From Flavobacterium panacagri (GTDB lineage Bacteria; Bacteroidota; Bacteroidia; Flavobacteriales; Flavobacteriaceae): a stretch of DNA of 64,000 bases. The notes beneath the pieces are model-generated. The model did no database searches and was not told the DNA's origin. It worked only from the letters and a program-made list of their open reading frames with translations. Shown piece by piece: positions 52,705-60,082 of this stretch. The DNA lies in assembly GCF_030378165.1 (NCBI RefSeq), contig NZ_CP119766.1:5890001-5954000 (forward strand), read 5' to 3'. How positions within the stretch are numbered: the stretch's first letter is position 1; every line of letters begins with the position of its first letter. Both the position numbers and the translations under genes were made by a program.

Positions 52705-52932
52705 TTACTCTTCGTAACGATTTACTTCGCGATCATAAAACTCATTCGCTTTTTCAATTAAACTTTCCATTTCGGCATTTAATTCGGCTTCATCAAGATC
52801 TTCAGGTTCTTCTAAAAACTCAACCTCATCGTCTTTCAAATTGATAATAAATCTTGGATAATCAAGGTGGATGATAAAAATATCATCTGGGAAGTCAGTA
52901 TTGTCTCCAAGTAAAAATTTAGGTAATTCCAT
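52705..52932 (-). CDS. Small acidic protein of unknown function (75 aa)
   Basis: A 75-residue strongly acidic protein (MELPKFLLGDNTDFPDDIFIIHLDYPRFIINLKDDEVEFLEEPEDL...). Its first half is strand-like and the second half is a Glu-rich helix. There is no signal peptide or membrane helix, so it should be cytoplasmic. I associate this type with conserved Flavobacteriia hypotheticals but know of no function. It lies between the MATE and sulfatase genes on the same strand. Confidence 0.75.
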   Translation of the reverse strand: MELPKFLLGDNTDFPDDIFIIHLDYPRFIINLKDDEVEFLEEPEDLDEAELNAEMESLIEKANEFYDREVNRYEE

Positions 52933-52985
52933 ATTTATTTTTTTTATTAATGGTTATTTTTTTGAATCTAAAATTCTATTCAAAA

Positions 52986-54371
52986 TTAGTCATTTGAAAT
53001 TGAATTTGTAATCAATTTCTTAGTCAGATAATTAAAGCGTAAATACAACATCACAGCTGCAGCGGTTAAACCTGCCAAAAGTCCAATCCAAACTCCTTGC
53101 GCTTTCAATTCAGTATGTTCTCCCAAATAATACGAAATCGGAAAACCAATCACCCAATACGCCACAAAGGTAATATACATTGGAATTTTAACATCTTGTA
53201 ATCCTCTTAGCGCTCCTAAAACTACAACCTGAATTCCGTCTGAAATCTGAAAAACAGCAGCTATCAATAATAATTTAGAAGCAATTGCAATTACCTCTGT
53301 ATTATCGGTCAGTTGAATCGTATTTTCCATATTCAAGAAAATATGAGGCAAAACAGTATGAAAAGCAATGAACACCAAAGCAAAGAAAACTTCTAACACA
53401 ATAGCCAGCAGGAAAATAGATCTCGCTACAACAAGTAGTTTTTTATAATCCATCAAACCTCTTTGATTACTCACACGAATCATCGAAGTTACGCTTAATC
53501 CCATTGCAAACATAAAAGTAAGGGAAGCCAAACTCAACGCTATTTGATTTGCCGCCTGACTTGTTTTTCCAATATTCCCGCAAAGCCAGATCGAAGCTGT
53601 AAACAAAACCACTTCAAACAACATTTGCATGGCCGATGGAAATCCAATGCTTATAATTTTCTTTATAGTTGCTTTTTTAATTTCATTAAAACTAAAACCT
53701 TTGAAAAAACGCTTTAAATCTTCTCTTCGCGAAAGCATAATGTGCATAAACATGACCAAAAAGATTCTCGAAATTACAGTACCCAATGCTGCACCGATAA
53801 TTCCCATTTTTGGAAAAATCCACATTCCGTAAATCAAAACATAGTTGATTCCAACGTGCAAAACATTGGCCATTACCATGGCATACATTGAATATTTGGT
53901 CAATGACATTCCGTCTGCAAACTGCTTATAACCTTGATACATTACTAAAGGAATCAATGAAAAAGCCACCCATCCTAAATATGGTTTTGCCAAAACAATA
54001 ACATCTTCTGGTTGTTTTAGCAATTCCATTATGGGTTTCGCGCACATTATTACACTAAAAAGAATCAAGCCAAGAATGGTACATAAAAACAAACCGTGAT
54101 GAAATGCAGAACGAATTTTAGTATCATTTTTCTCTGCATCTCCTTCTGCTACAATTGGTGTAATAGCAGTAGAGAAACCAATACCAAGCGACATGGCAAT
54201 AAAAATCATGCTGTTACCAAGAGAAACAGCCGCTAATTCTGTACTCCCAATTTTGCCCACCATAATATTATCGACAATACCAATTAAAGTATGTCCAACC
54301 ATCCCTAAAATAACAGGATAAGCCAGTCTTAAATTATACGAAAACTCTTTTGTGTACTGCTTTAAATTCAC
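52986..54371 (-). CDS. MATE-family multidrug/toxin extrusion transporter
   Basis: A 461-residue protein with twelve membrane helices in two homologous halves. The N-terminal part reads YPVILGMVGHTLIGIVDNIMVGKIGSTELAAVSLGNS, and GFSTAITPIVAEGDAEKN and SIGFPSAMQMLFEVVLFTASI mark the family. The closest type is the NorM branch, which exports cationic drugs with Na+ or H+. A -7 box at 54392-54399 lies just upstream. It is likely a single-gene or two-gene unit with the small acidic protein gene. Confidence 0.94.
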   Translation of the reverse strand: MNLKQYTKEFSYNLRLAYPVILGMVGHTLIGIVDNIMVGKIGSTELAAVSLGNSMIFIAMSLGIGFSTAITPIVAEGDAEKNDTKIRSAFHHGLFLCTILGLILFSVIMCAKPIMELLKQPEDVIVLAKPYLGWVAFSLIPLVMYQGYKQFADGMSLTKYSMYAMVMANVLHVGINYVLIYGMWIFPKMGIIGAALGTVISRIFLVMFMHIMLSRREDLKRFFKGFSFNEIKKATIKKIISIGFPSAMQMLFEVVLFTASIWLCGNIGKTSQAANQIALSLASLTFMFAMGLSVTSMIRVSNQRGLMDYKKLLVVARSIFLLAIVLEVFFALVFIAFHTVLPHIFLNMENTIQLTDNTEVIAIASKLLLIAAVFQISDGIQVVVLGALRGLQDVKIPMYITFVAYWVIGFPISYYLGEHTELKAQGVWIGLLAGLTAAAVMLYLRFNYLTKKLITNSISND

Positions 54372-54391
54372 TTGTAATCAATTTTAGTCGG

Positions 54392-54399
54392 CAAAGATA
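54392..54399 (-). promoter_or_regulatory. Candidate -7 box for the MATE gene
   Basis: Minus-strand TATCTTTG matches TAnnTTTG and lies about 20 bases before the ATG at 54371. Confidence 0.5.
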
Positions 54400-54561
54400 A
54401 TCAGAAGCTTCGAATTCTATCCTATTAATAAAATTATATCCCAATTTTAAGCAAAAAATAAGGCGAACTCAATATTATATAAAGATTTTTAAAAATTGTA
54501 TAACAATCTCCAAATACCTCCGTTTTACTTTTACATTATTAATAATTCTAAAATATAAGCC

Positions 54562-55083
54562 ATGAAAAAATTACAGATTATTTGCCTAGCTGCTTTTGCT
54601 TTTTTATTCTCTAACACAACATTCGCTCAAGAAACAGAAGCAACAAATTACGATCAAGGATTTAGATTAGGTTTTGGAGTAAATGGAGGTCTTCCAACCG
54701 ATGGCGATTACGATTGGGCACTTGGTGGAGATGTACGTTTACAATATGATCTTTCTAAAAAAACATCATTAACGTTAACAACAGGATTTACTAATTTATT
54801 TAATGGCAAAAAAGACGCCGCAGGAAATGACATTAAAGATCTTGGATTTATTCCAGCCAAAGCAGGTTTTAAAGCTTTTGTTTTAAAAGATCAGTTTTAT
54901 GTTTTAGGAGAAGTTGGTGCTGGTTTTGCAGTAACTAACGGTTACAACAACACTACTTTTTTATGGGCGCCAGGAATTGGATACGCCAATAAATTCATCG
55001 ATTTAAGTGTTCGTTACGAAGATTACAAAGATTTTAGAACCAATCAAGTAGCACTGCGTGTTGCTTATGGTTTTAAACTATAA
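54562..55083 (+). CDS. Small outer-membrane beta-barrel protein (173 aa)
   Basis: A signal peptide (MKKLQIICLAAFAFLFSNTTFAQ) precedes about 150 residues of alternating strands with glycine and aromatic positions (FRLGFGVNGGLPTDGDYDWALGGDVRLQYDLS, LTLTTGFTNLF). It ends with VALRVAYGFKL, an OmpA/OmpW-like barrel end of about eight strands. Function is unknown; such proteins are common, abundant porin-like or structural OMPs. It is a single gene followed by a strong terminator. Confidence 0.85.
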   Translation: MKKLQIICLAAFAFLFSNTTFAQETEATNYDQGFRLGFGVNGGLPTDGDYDWALGGDVRLQYDLSKKTSLTLTTGFTNLFNGKKDAAGNDIKDLGFIPAKAGFKAFVLKDQFYVLGEVGAGFAVTNGYNNTTFLWAPGIGYANKFIDLSVRYEDYKDFRTNQVALRVAYGFKL

Positions 55084-55116
55084 AAAATAGGTTTAATTTA
55101 TTATTTTGTTTTTGGT

Positions 55117-55154
55117 AAAAATCCGACAGCTCGCATAGTCTGTCGGATTTTTTA
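55117..55154 (+). terminator. Hairpin terminator after the small OMP gene
   Basis: AAAAATCCGACAG pairs with CTGTCGGATTTTT across a ten-base loop, followed by further T. It lies 34 bases past the stop codon. Confidence 0.88.
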
Positions 55155-55259
55155 TTTTATAAAGTTTAGTTTTCAAAACAAAATTAAACCCGACTGATTT
55201 TAGAAACCTGTCGGATTGTAAGAATTATCAAATTGACTCATTTTCTAATTAAACTCAAC

Positions 55260-56138
55260 TTATTTTTCACCGAGTTCTTTTTTATATAGCTCAATATTCA
55301 GTTTCGTTTTTTCATCCAATTTCGGTTCTTTAATATCGGTATGTTTTTTCATTTCTTCCCAGATAATTTTGGCTACAATATAACGCGACATTTCTTTGTC
55401 ATCTGCAGGAACAATGTACCATGGAGCATGTTTAGTAGAAGTCTTATTAATCGCCTCTTCGTAATACTCCATATATTGATCCCAATAACCACGTTCTTTT
55501 AAATCGCCCGGCGAAAACTTCCAATTGTGTTTTTCTTCTTCCAAACGTCTAAGCAAGCGCTGGCGCTGTTCTTCTTTACTCAAATGCAAAAAGAACTTCA
55601 TCACAATTGTTCCGTTTTGAGCAATATGTTTCTCAAAATTATTGATCTGCTTGATTCGTTCTTCCCAAAATTCATCCGTAATATCATCTACAGAATTGAT
55701 ATCCGGTAAATTCTCAGACAAAATATATTCAGGATGCACTCGTGTTACCAAAACATTCTCGTAATGTGTTCTGTTAAAAATCGCAAACTTTCCTTTTTCT
55801 GGCAAAGCAATATAATGGCGCCACAAATAATCGTGTTCCAATTCACTCGAATTTGGTGTTTTAAAACTATGCACCACAACCCCACGCGGATTAAACTCTT
55901 TAAAAACTTCCCGAATCAAACTATCTTTTCCCGAAGTGTCCATTCCCTGAAGACAAATTAAAACCGCATATTTGTTGTGCGCATACATGACATCCTGCAA
56001 ATCGCTCAATTTCGCCTGAACCTTATCGAGTTTTTCTTCTTTTTCATCATCATCGGCATCAACTTTTAATAAAGTTGGAAGTTTGCTTAACTTGATTTTA
56101 TCTGTAACTTTAAAATCTTTCGGGTCTATTGATTTCAT
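55260..56138 (-). CDS. Polyphosphate kinase 2 family protein
   Basis: PPK2 enzymes use polyphosphate to phosphorylate nucleotides (NMP or NDP). The 292-residue single-domain protein has Walker A LQGMDTSGKDSL (63-74), the IFNRTHYENVLVTRVH Walker B region and the lid RLLRRLEEEKHNWKFSPGDLKER. It also has DQYMEYYEEAINKTSTKHAPWYIVPADDK. Whether it acts on AMP, ADP or both cannot be told from sequence. It is a single gene on the minus strand. Confidence 0.94.
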   Translation of the reverse strand: MKSIDPKDFKVTDKIKLSKLPTLLKVDADDDEKEEKLDKVQAKLSDLQDVMYAHNKYAVLICLQGMDTSGKDSLIREVFKEFNPRGVVVHSFKTPNSSELEHDYLWRHYIALPEKGKFAIFNRTHYENVLVTRVHPEYILSENLPDINSVDDITDEFWEERIKQINNFEKHIAQNGTIVMKFFLHLSKEEQRQRLLRRLEEEKHNWKFSPGDLKERGYWDQYMEYYEEAINKTSTKHAPWYIVPADDKEMSRYIVAKIIWEEMKKHTDIKEPKLDEKTKLNIELYKKELGEK

Positions 56139-56363
56139 ATTTTCGAATTTTGTATCATAAATATAGTAATTTTACGAAGCAAATTCCTGCTATTCATTGC
56201 AATACTTTTCAATAAATTGCTTTTTTCCAAAGCCATAACAAGAGCTTCCGTTGGTCGCTTTGTTCTGTCAGGAAAAAATGCCATTTCTTTTCAAAGTATT
56301 TCCATTACTATCAGGGCTAGGCAGTTATTTTCAAAAGAAATTTTCTATTATTTAAAATTCATA

Positions 56364-57020
56364 ATGACAAAAAGAATACTGTTTTTATTTTTCTTCTTTT
56401 TTAATCTTCTGGGAAATGCACAAAACAATTCCGAAATTAAATTTAATGTCGAAGATTTAGTTTCTAATTATGTAAAAAAACTTCAATCTCGAAAAATAGA
56501 TACTATTTGTGTTTATGAAAGTTATTGCGTAGGAGGAGTCAAAATTCGTTATTTAAGTCCATCTGAAGCAGAGGATTTTTGTATGGAGGATTTTCCAAAT
56601 AATCCAGTTTACATTTTTTGGATTGAGAAAGGGAGAAAAAAATTAACAAAGATAAGTATATGTGCTAAATACAATGAGACTGTGGATGATGACAATATTT
56701 TTTGGCATATGTATTTTCCAAACAAAGACATTATTGAAAAAGATGAAATTAAACAGTTTGCATATAAAGAATCTCAAAATCAAATTTATCATTTGATGAT
56801 AGATCATTCTTGCCAACAAAATTTAAAAATATCAATAGGCAATCAAATAATCGAAAAACGTTTTGATAGTTTCAATTTAGAGAAGGAAGACAACGGTAAA
56901 ATAAACATTAACTACGATCACAATATCAACTTAAAAAGTAAGCGAGTAATAGACATCCTTGAAAAGACAATTTCAGAAGCAGAAAAAAACAATATATTTA
57001 AAAAGATAAAGTCAAGATAA
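56364..57020 (+). CDS. Secreted protein of unknown function (218 aa)
   Basis: From the ATG at 56364 the product starts MTKRILFLFFFFFNLLGNAQNN, a typical signal peptide. The upstream in-frame ATG at 56217 would add 49 residues with no such signal, so it is rejected. The mature part contains two cysteine-bearing segments (DTICVYESYCVGGVKI and EDFCMEDFP) and a charged end rich in Lys and Ile. No domain is recognised. It is followed after 26 bases by a propeller-like gene on the same strand. Confidence 0.75.
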   Translation: MTKRILFLFFFFFNLLGNAQNNSEIKFNVEDLVSNYVKKLQSRKIDTICVYESYCVGGVKIRYLSPSEAEDFCMEDFPNNPVYIFWIEKGRKKLTKISICAKYNETVDDDNIFWHMYFPNKDIIEKDEIKQFAYKESQNQIYHLMIDHSCQQNLKISIGNQIIEKRFDSFNLEKEDNGKININYDHNINLKSKRVIDILEKTISEAEKNNIFKKIKSR

Positions 57021-57046
57021 TTTAAAGACTTTCAAAACAACATTTC

Positions 57047-57883
57047 ATGGAAAAATTCACATTAGAAATATTATTTCAAATTATCGGAATCGGTTCAGCA
57101 TCCGGATTATTTTTTAATAACGATGCACTTTATGTAATTGGCGACAACAGCGGATTCTTATACGAATACAATATGCAAAATCATCAATTGAGTCAACATG
57201 CTTTAATTGACAATCCGACGCAAAATATCCCAAAAAACCTAAAACCCGATTTTGAATCATTAACACATCATAACGACACGCTTTATGTTTTTGGTTCCGG
57301 TTCAACTGAAAACCGAAACAAAATGATTGAGTTTGATTTGAAGTCTAAAACGGTTTTAAAGAAAAATAACTTAGTCGATTTATATGCTCTAATGCAAAGT
57401 TTCGGCGAAATTAAACCTGAAGATTTCAATTTAGAAGGGGCAATTTTCGACGGAGAAAATTGGTATTTATTCAATCGTGGAAACGGAGTTTCCAACAAAA
57501 ACACCATTTTTACGATTCATGCCAAAAAGCTGGACGAAGAATTTGCTTTAATTGCGGTTAATTATAAACTTCCAAAAATAAAAGGCATTCGTTCCAGTTT
57601 TACTGATGCCATTTTGGTTGAAGATAAAATCTATTTTCTTTCTACTGTAGAAGACACGAAATCAACTTACGATGATGGTGAAATTCTGGGAAGTTTCATT
57701 GGCCGAATCGATGCTAAAACCATGAAAATCGATTTTACTCAAAAAATCACTTCAACCAATAAATTTGAAGGTTTGACTTTCTATAAAAAAGAAAATAATA
57801 AAATTGAGTTTTTACTTTGTGAAGATAACGACACAGAACTTTTAGAAACTAAAATTTATAAATTGACATTGCCGATTAAATAA
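57047..57883 (+). CDS. DUF6929-like beta-propeller protein
   Basis: A 278-residue cytoplasmic-looking protein without a signal peptide, with repeated strand blocks such as ASGLFFNNDALYVIGDNSGFLYEY, FESLTHHNDTLYVFGSGSTENRN and EDKIYFLSTVEDTKSTYDDGEILGSFIG. These resemble the DUF6929 or phytase-like propeller family of Bacteroidota. Enzymatic activity is unproven. It shares a general style with the secreted protein at 27344, though I see no close identity. Confidence 0.75.
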   Translation: MEKFTLEILFQIIGIGSASGLFFNNDALYVIGDNSGFLYEYNMQNHQLSQHALIDNPTQNIPKNLKPDFESLTHHNDTLYVFGSGSTENRNKMIEFDLKSKTVLKKNNLVDLYALMQSFGEIKPEDFNLEGAIFDGENWYLFNRGNGVSNKNTIFTIHAKKLDEEFALIAVNYKLPKIKGIRSSFTDAILVEDKIYFLSTVEDTKSTYDDGEILGSFIGRIDAKTMKIDFTQKITSTNKFEGLTFYKKENNKIEFLLCEDNDTELLETKIYKLTLPIK

Positions 57884-57976
57884 AACATTTGTGAACCTCT
57901 ATGAAAAATTATTCCACAAAGATTCGCAGAGATTTTCACAGAGAAACACAAAATTTTTCGATTACAACATCCAACT

Positions 57977-58002
57977 TAGAGACGCACTGCCGTGCGTCTC
58001 TA
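57977..58002. repeat. 26-bp palindromic repeat (TAGAGACGCAC / GTGCGTCTCTA)
   Basis: Perfect 11-bp arms (57977-57987 and 57992-58002) with a TGCC loop. The gap 57884-58119 holds this element and an octamer array, but no ORF. Confidence 0.88.
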
Positions 58003-58013
58003 CAATAGAAAAC

Positions 58014-58050
58014 CTTTGTAACTTTGTTTCTTTGCAACTTTGAACCTTTA
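58014..58050. repeat. Octamer-periodic CTTTG array
   Basis: CTTTG recurs at 58014, 58022, 58030 and 58038, with CTTTA at 58046 after CTTTGAAC, giving an exact 8-bp period over five units. It lies directly upstream of the sigma factor promoter region. Confidence 0.8.
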
Positions 58051-58076
58051 AAAAAAACTTTTTTTTAACCCGTCCC

Positions 58077-58098
58077 AACCTTTTCATCTTTTTATGTC
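58077..58098 (+). promoter_or_regulatory. Candidate ECF-type promoter of the sigma factor operon (AAC-N16-GTC)
   Basis: AAC at 58077-58079 and GTC at 58096-58098 are 16 bases apart, the layout of many ECF-sigma promoters. No TAnnTTTG box was seen here. The operon may therefore be controlled by its own sigma factor; this is an inference. Confidence 0.4.
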
Positions 58099-58119
58099 TC
58101 TATATAAAAAAGAACAATT

Positions 58120-58656
58120 GTGATAAACGAGACTCAAATAGCAAACTGTAAAAAAATGCACCGCGATGCCCAGCGTCAGGTGTACGAATACATGGCGCCA
58201 AAGTTGTACCGCCTTTGCAAACGATATTTAAAAAAGGAAGAAGAAATTGAAGAAGCCCTTGCCGATTCTTTCTTTACGATTTTTACCAAACTGGATCAGT
58301 TAAAAGAAGCTTATGCATTTGAAGCCTGGGCAAGAAGAATAACTGTAAACCATTGTTTAGCAACGATTCGAAAAGAAACTAACTTCAACATGTATTTAGA
58401 CGATGTGAAAATGCTTTCGCAGCCTTCTGTTGACGAACTGAATACACTAGAAGAAGAAGATTTACTTAATTTATTAAACCATATTCCTGACGGCTGTAAA
58501 ACTGTGTTCAACCTTTTTGTTATTGAAGGTTATGCTCACAAAGAAATAGCCGAAATGCTGAAGATCTCCGAAGGCACCTCGAAATCACAATTGAATGCCG
58601 CTAAGACCAAACTGAAAGAACTGGTTAATAAACTGTATTATCAAAAAGCAAAATAG
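58120..58656 (+). CDS. ECF-type RNA polymerase sigma factor
   Basis: A 178-residue group 4 sigma factor. Region 2 is visible in YEYMAPKLYRLCKRYLKKEEEIEEALADSFFTIFTKL and AYAFEAWARRITVNHCLATIRKE. Region 4 is IPDGCKTVFNLFVIEGYAHKEIAEMLKISEGTSKSQLNAAKTKLKEL. The start is GTG at 58120; the first ATG is 12 codons later and would remove the start of region 2. A membrane protein in the anti-sigma position starts two bases after its stop. The operon continues into plug-domain and vWA genes. Confidence 0.94.
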   Translation: MINETQIANCKKMHRDAQRQVYEYMAPKLYRLCKRYLKKEEEIEEALADSFFTIFTKLDQLKEAYAFEAWARRITVNHCLATIRKETNFNMYLDDVKMLSQPSVDELNTLEEEDLLNLLNHIPDGCKTVFNLFVIEGYAHKEIAEMLKISEGTSKSQLNAAKTKLKELVNKLYYQKAK

Positions 58657-58658
58657 TC

Positions 58659-59615
58659 ATGGACAATCAAGATAAATTATTCGATAAAATAAAACAAGCT
58701 TCGCAAAATGCCGAGTTTAAAGACTTTCCAGGAATGGAAAAAGTCTGGTCGCGCGTAGAAGACAAACTGGACAAAAAGGAAGATAAAAAGACAATTGTAT
58801 TGTGGAAAAAAATTGCTGTTGTGGCTTCTCTTCTTTTATTAATCTCTTTGGGTTCACAATTTTTACATACCAATAAAGAGGATATAAACGAAACTCCAAA
58901 AGTTGTAGTTAACGAAAAAGTTAACATTGAAAACCCTGCTGCAGAAAAAAATGAAACAGTTGTCTCTTCAGATACACCATTAGTTCCAAAAGAAGAAGTG
59001 GCTAAAATTCTAGACCAGCAGATCAAACAGCAGGAAAAAGTAGCAGTGCATGAAACTCAAGCTATTCCAAAAGCAATTGCTCCTCCGCCAGTTGTAACTG
59101 AAAGAGCCAATTATGACGCTATAATAGTTGCTTCATCGCCAATACGTGCAGAAGAAGACAGTAATACAGATTCTGAAAAAGAAGTAACTTCTGAAATGGG
59201 GTATTTTAAAAATCCGCAAAGGGAATCTGCTAAAGCTGCTTTTGTTGATAAAAGTACTTCACGAGCTAAAAAAAGCACGCCTTTAGTAGTCCTTAACGGA
59301 AATGCAATGGCGCATAGCAATGATGCCAAAAAAGACAAAATGATGCAAAGTGAACTTCCGAATCTAAATCCAGAAAATGTCGATTCATTAGTAGTTTTGG
59401 AAGAACCATTATACATCATTGACGGAGTTTATTATTCTGAAAATGATTTATTTGGCAAAAATCCAACAAGTCCTTATGCACCTTTAGACAAACAAGACAT
59501 TAAAACCATAACCATTTTGCAAGACCTTGAAGCCACTGAAAAATATGGCGAAAAAGGTAAAAAAGGAGTTGTCATTATCACCACAAAAACAGGAAAACCA
59601 GCTCCGAAAAAATAA
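58659..59615 (+). CDS. Membrane protein in anti-sigma position with C-terminal TonB-plug-like motif
   Basis: A 318-residue single-pass protein: a cytoplasmic N-terminus of 48 residues (MDNQDKLFDKIKQASQNAEFKDF...), a membrane helix at about 50-68, and a long periplasmic linker. The last 69 residues (about 250-318) read PLYIIDGVYYSENDL and ITILQDLEATEKYGEKGKKGVVIITTK, the pattern of a TonB-receptor plug. No beta-barrel follows. It is presumably the anti-sigma factor because of position and topology, but I see no classic anti-sigma domain. Its plug end could sense a partner in the periplasm. Confidence 0.8.
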   Translation: MDNQDKLFDKIKQASQNAEFKDFPGMEKVWSRVEDKLDKKEDKKTIVLWKKIAVVASLLLLISLGSQFLHTNKEDINETPKVVVNEKVNIENPAAEKNETVVSSDTPLVPKEEVAKILDQQIKQQEKVAVHETQAIPKAIAPPPVVTERANYDAIIVASSPIRAEEDSNTDSEKEVTSEMGYFKNPQRESAKAAFVDKSTSRAKKSTPLVVLNGNAMAHSNDAKKDKMMQSELPNLNPENVDSLVVLEEPLYIIDGVYYSENDLFGKNPTSPYAPLDKQDIKTITILQDLEATEKYGEKGKKGVVIITTKTGKPAPKK

Positions 59616-59685
59616 TCTCATGCTTTGTCAAAGTCTGTAGCTTTAACAAAGCAAAACCCAAACATTAACTCTAAAACTTATTATC

Positions 59686-60027
59686 ATGAAAAATCTAAAA
59701 CTTATTTCATCAGCCATTGCTATGCTAATATATTTCGCAGGCATGGCACAAGAAAGAACGGTTACTGGAATTATTTCAGATAAGAATGGAGCCCTTCCTG
59801 GAGTTAATGTATCAATTAAAGAAAATAAAAGATCAACACTAACCGATTTTGATGGCAAGTATGCTATAAAAGTTAAAAAAAGGGATACTCTTATTTTTAG
59901 CTTCAAAGGTTTAAAAACCGAAACAATGATATTAAAAGAAAAAAACATTATCAATTTAATAATGGTGGATTCTTTAGAAATAAAAGACCTAACTCCTTTC
60001 CTCTGTTATCCTCGAAGAAGGCAATGA
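59686..60027 (+). CDS. Short carboxypeptidase-regulatory-like protein, duplicate of the next gene's N-terminus
   Basis: A 113-residue secreted protein: signal peptide MKNLKLISSAIAMLIYFAGMAQ, then one CarboxypepD_reg-like domain (TVTGIISDKNGALPGVNVSI, STLTDFDGKYAIKVKK). It matches residues 1-95 of the following protein closely, and the two copies even share 5' leader words ending TTATTATCATG. The alignment breaks at the point where the other protein reads LSEVVVVGYG; here the end is IKDLTPFLCYPRRRQ. It may be a decayed tandem copy or a functional short form. Confidence 0.75.
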   Translation: MKNLKLISSAIAMLIYFAGMAQERTVTGIISDKNGALPGVNVSIKENKRSTLTDFDGKYAIKVKKRDTLIFSFKGLKTETMILKEKNIINLIMVDSLEIKDLTPFLCYPRRRQ

Positions 60028-60082
60028 TTTTCACAATCTAGACCATTAAAAATCAAAACATTAATTCTTAAAACTTATTATC

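Noticed and set aside
56217..56363. Upstream in-frame extension of the secreted protein at 56364
   Set aside because: It would place 49 non-conserved-looking residues ahead of a clean signal peptide.
58667..59026. 119-codon minus-strand ORF opposite the anti-sigma-position gene
   Set aside because: Antisense shadow with no promoter or family match. The plus-strand gene has a clear membrane helix and operon context.
59621..59653. TGCTTTGT/ACAAAGCA hairpin after the anti-sigma-position gene as a terminator
   Set aside because: Eight-base arms around a 17-base loop with no T run. Read-through into the following operon genes is more likely.
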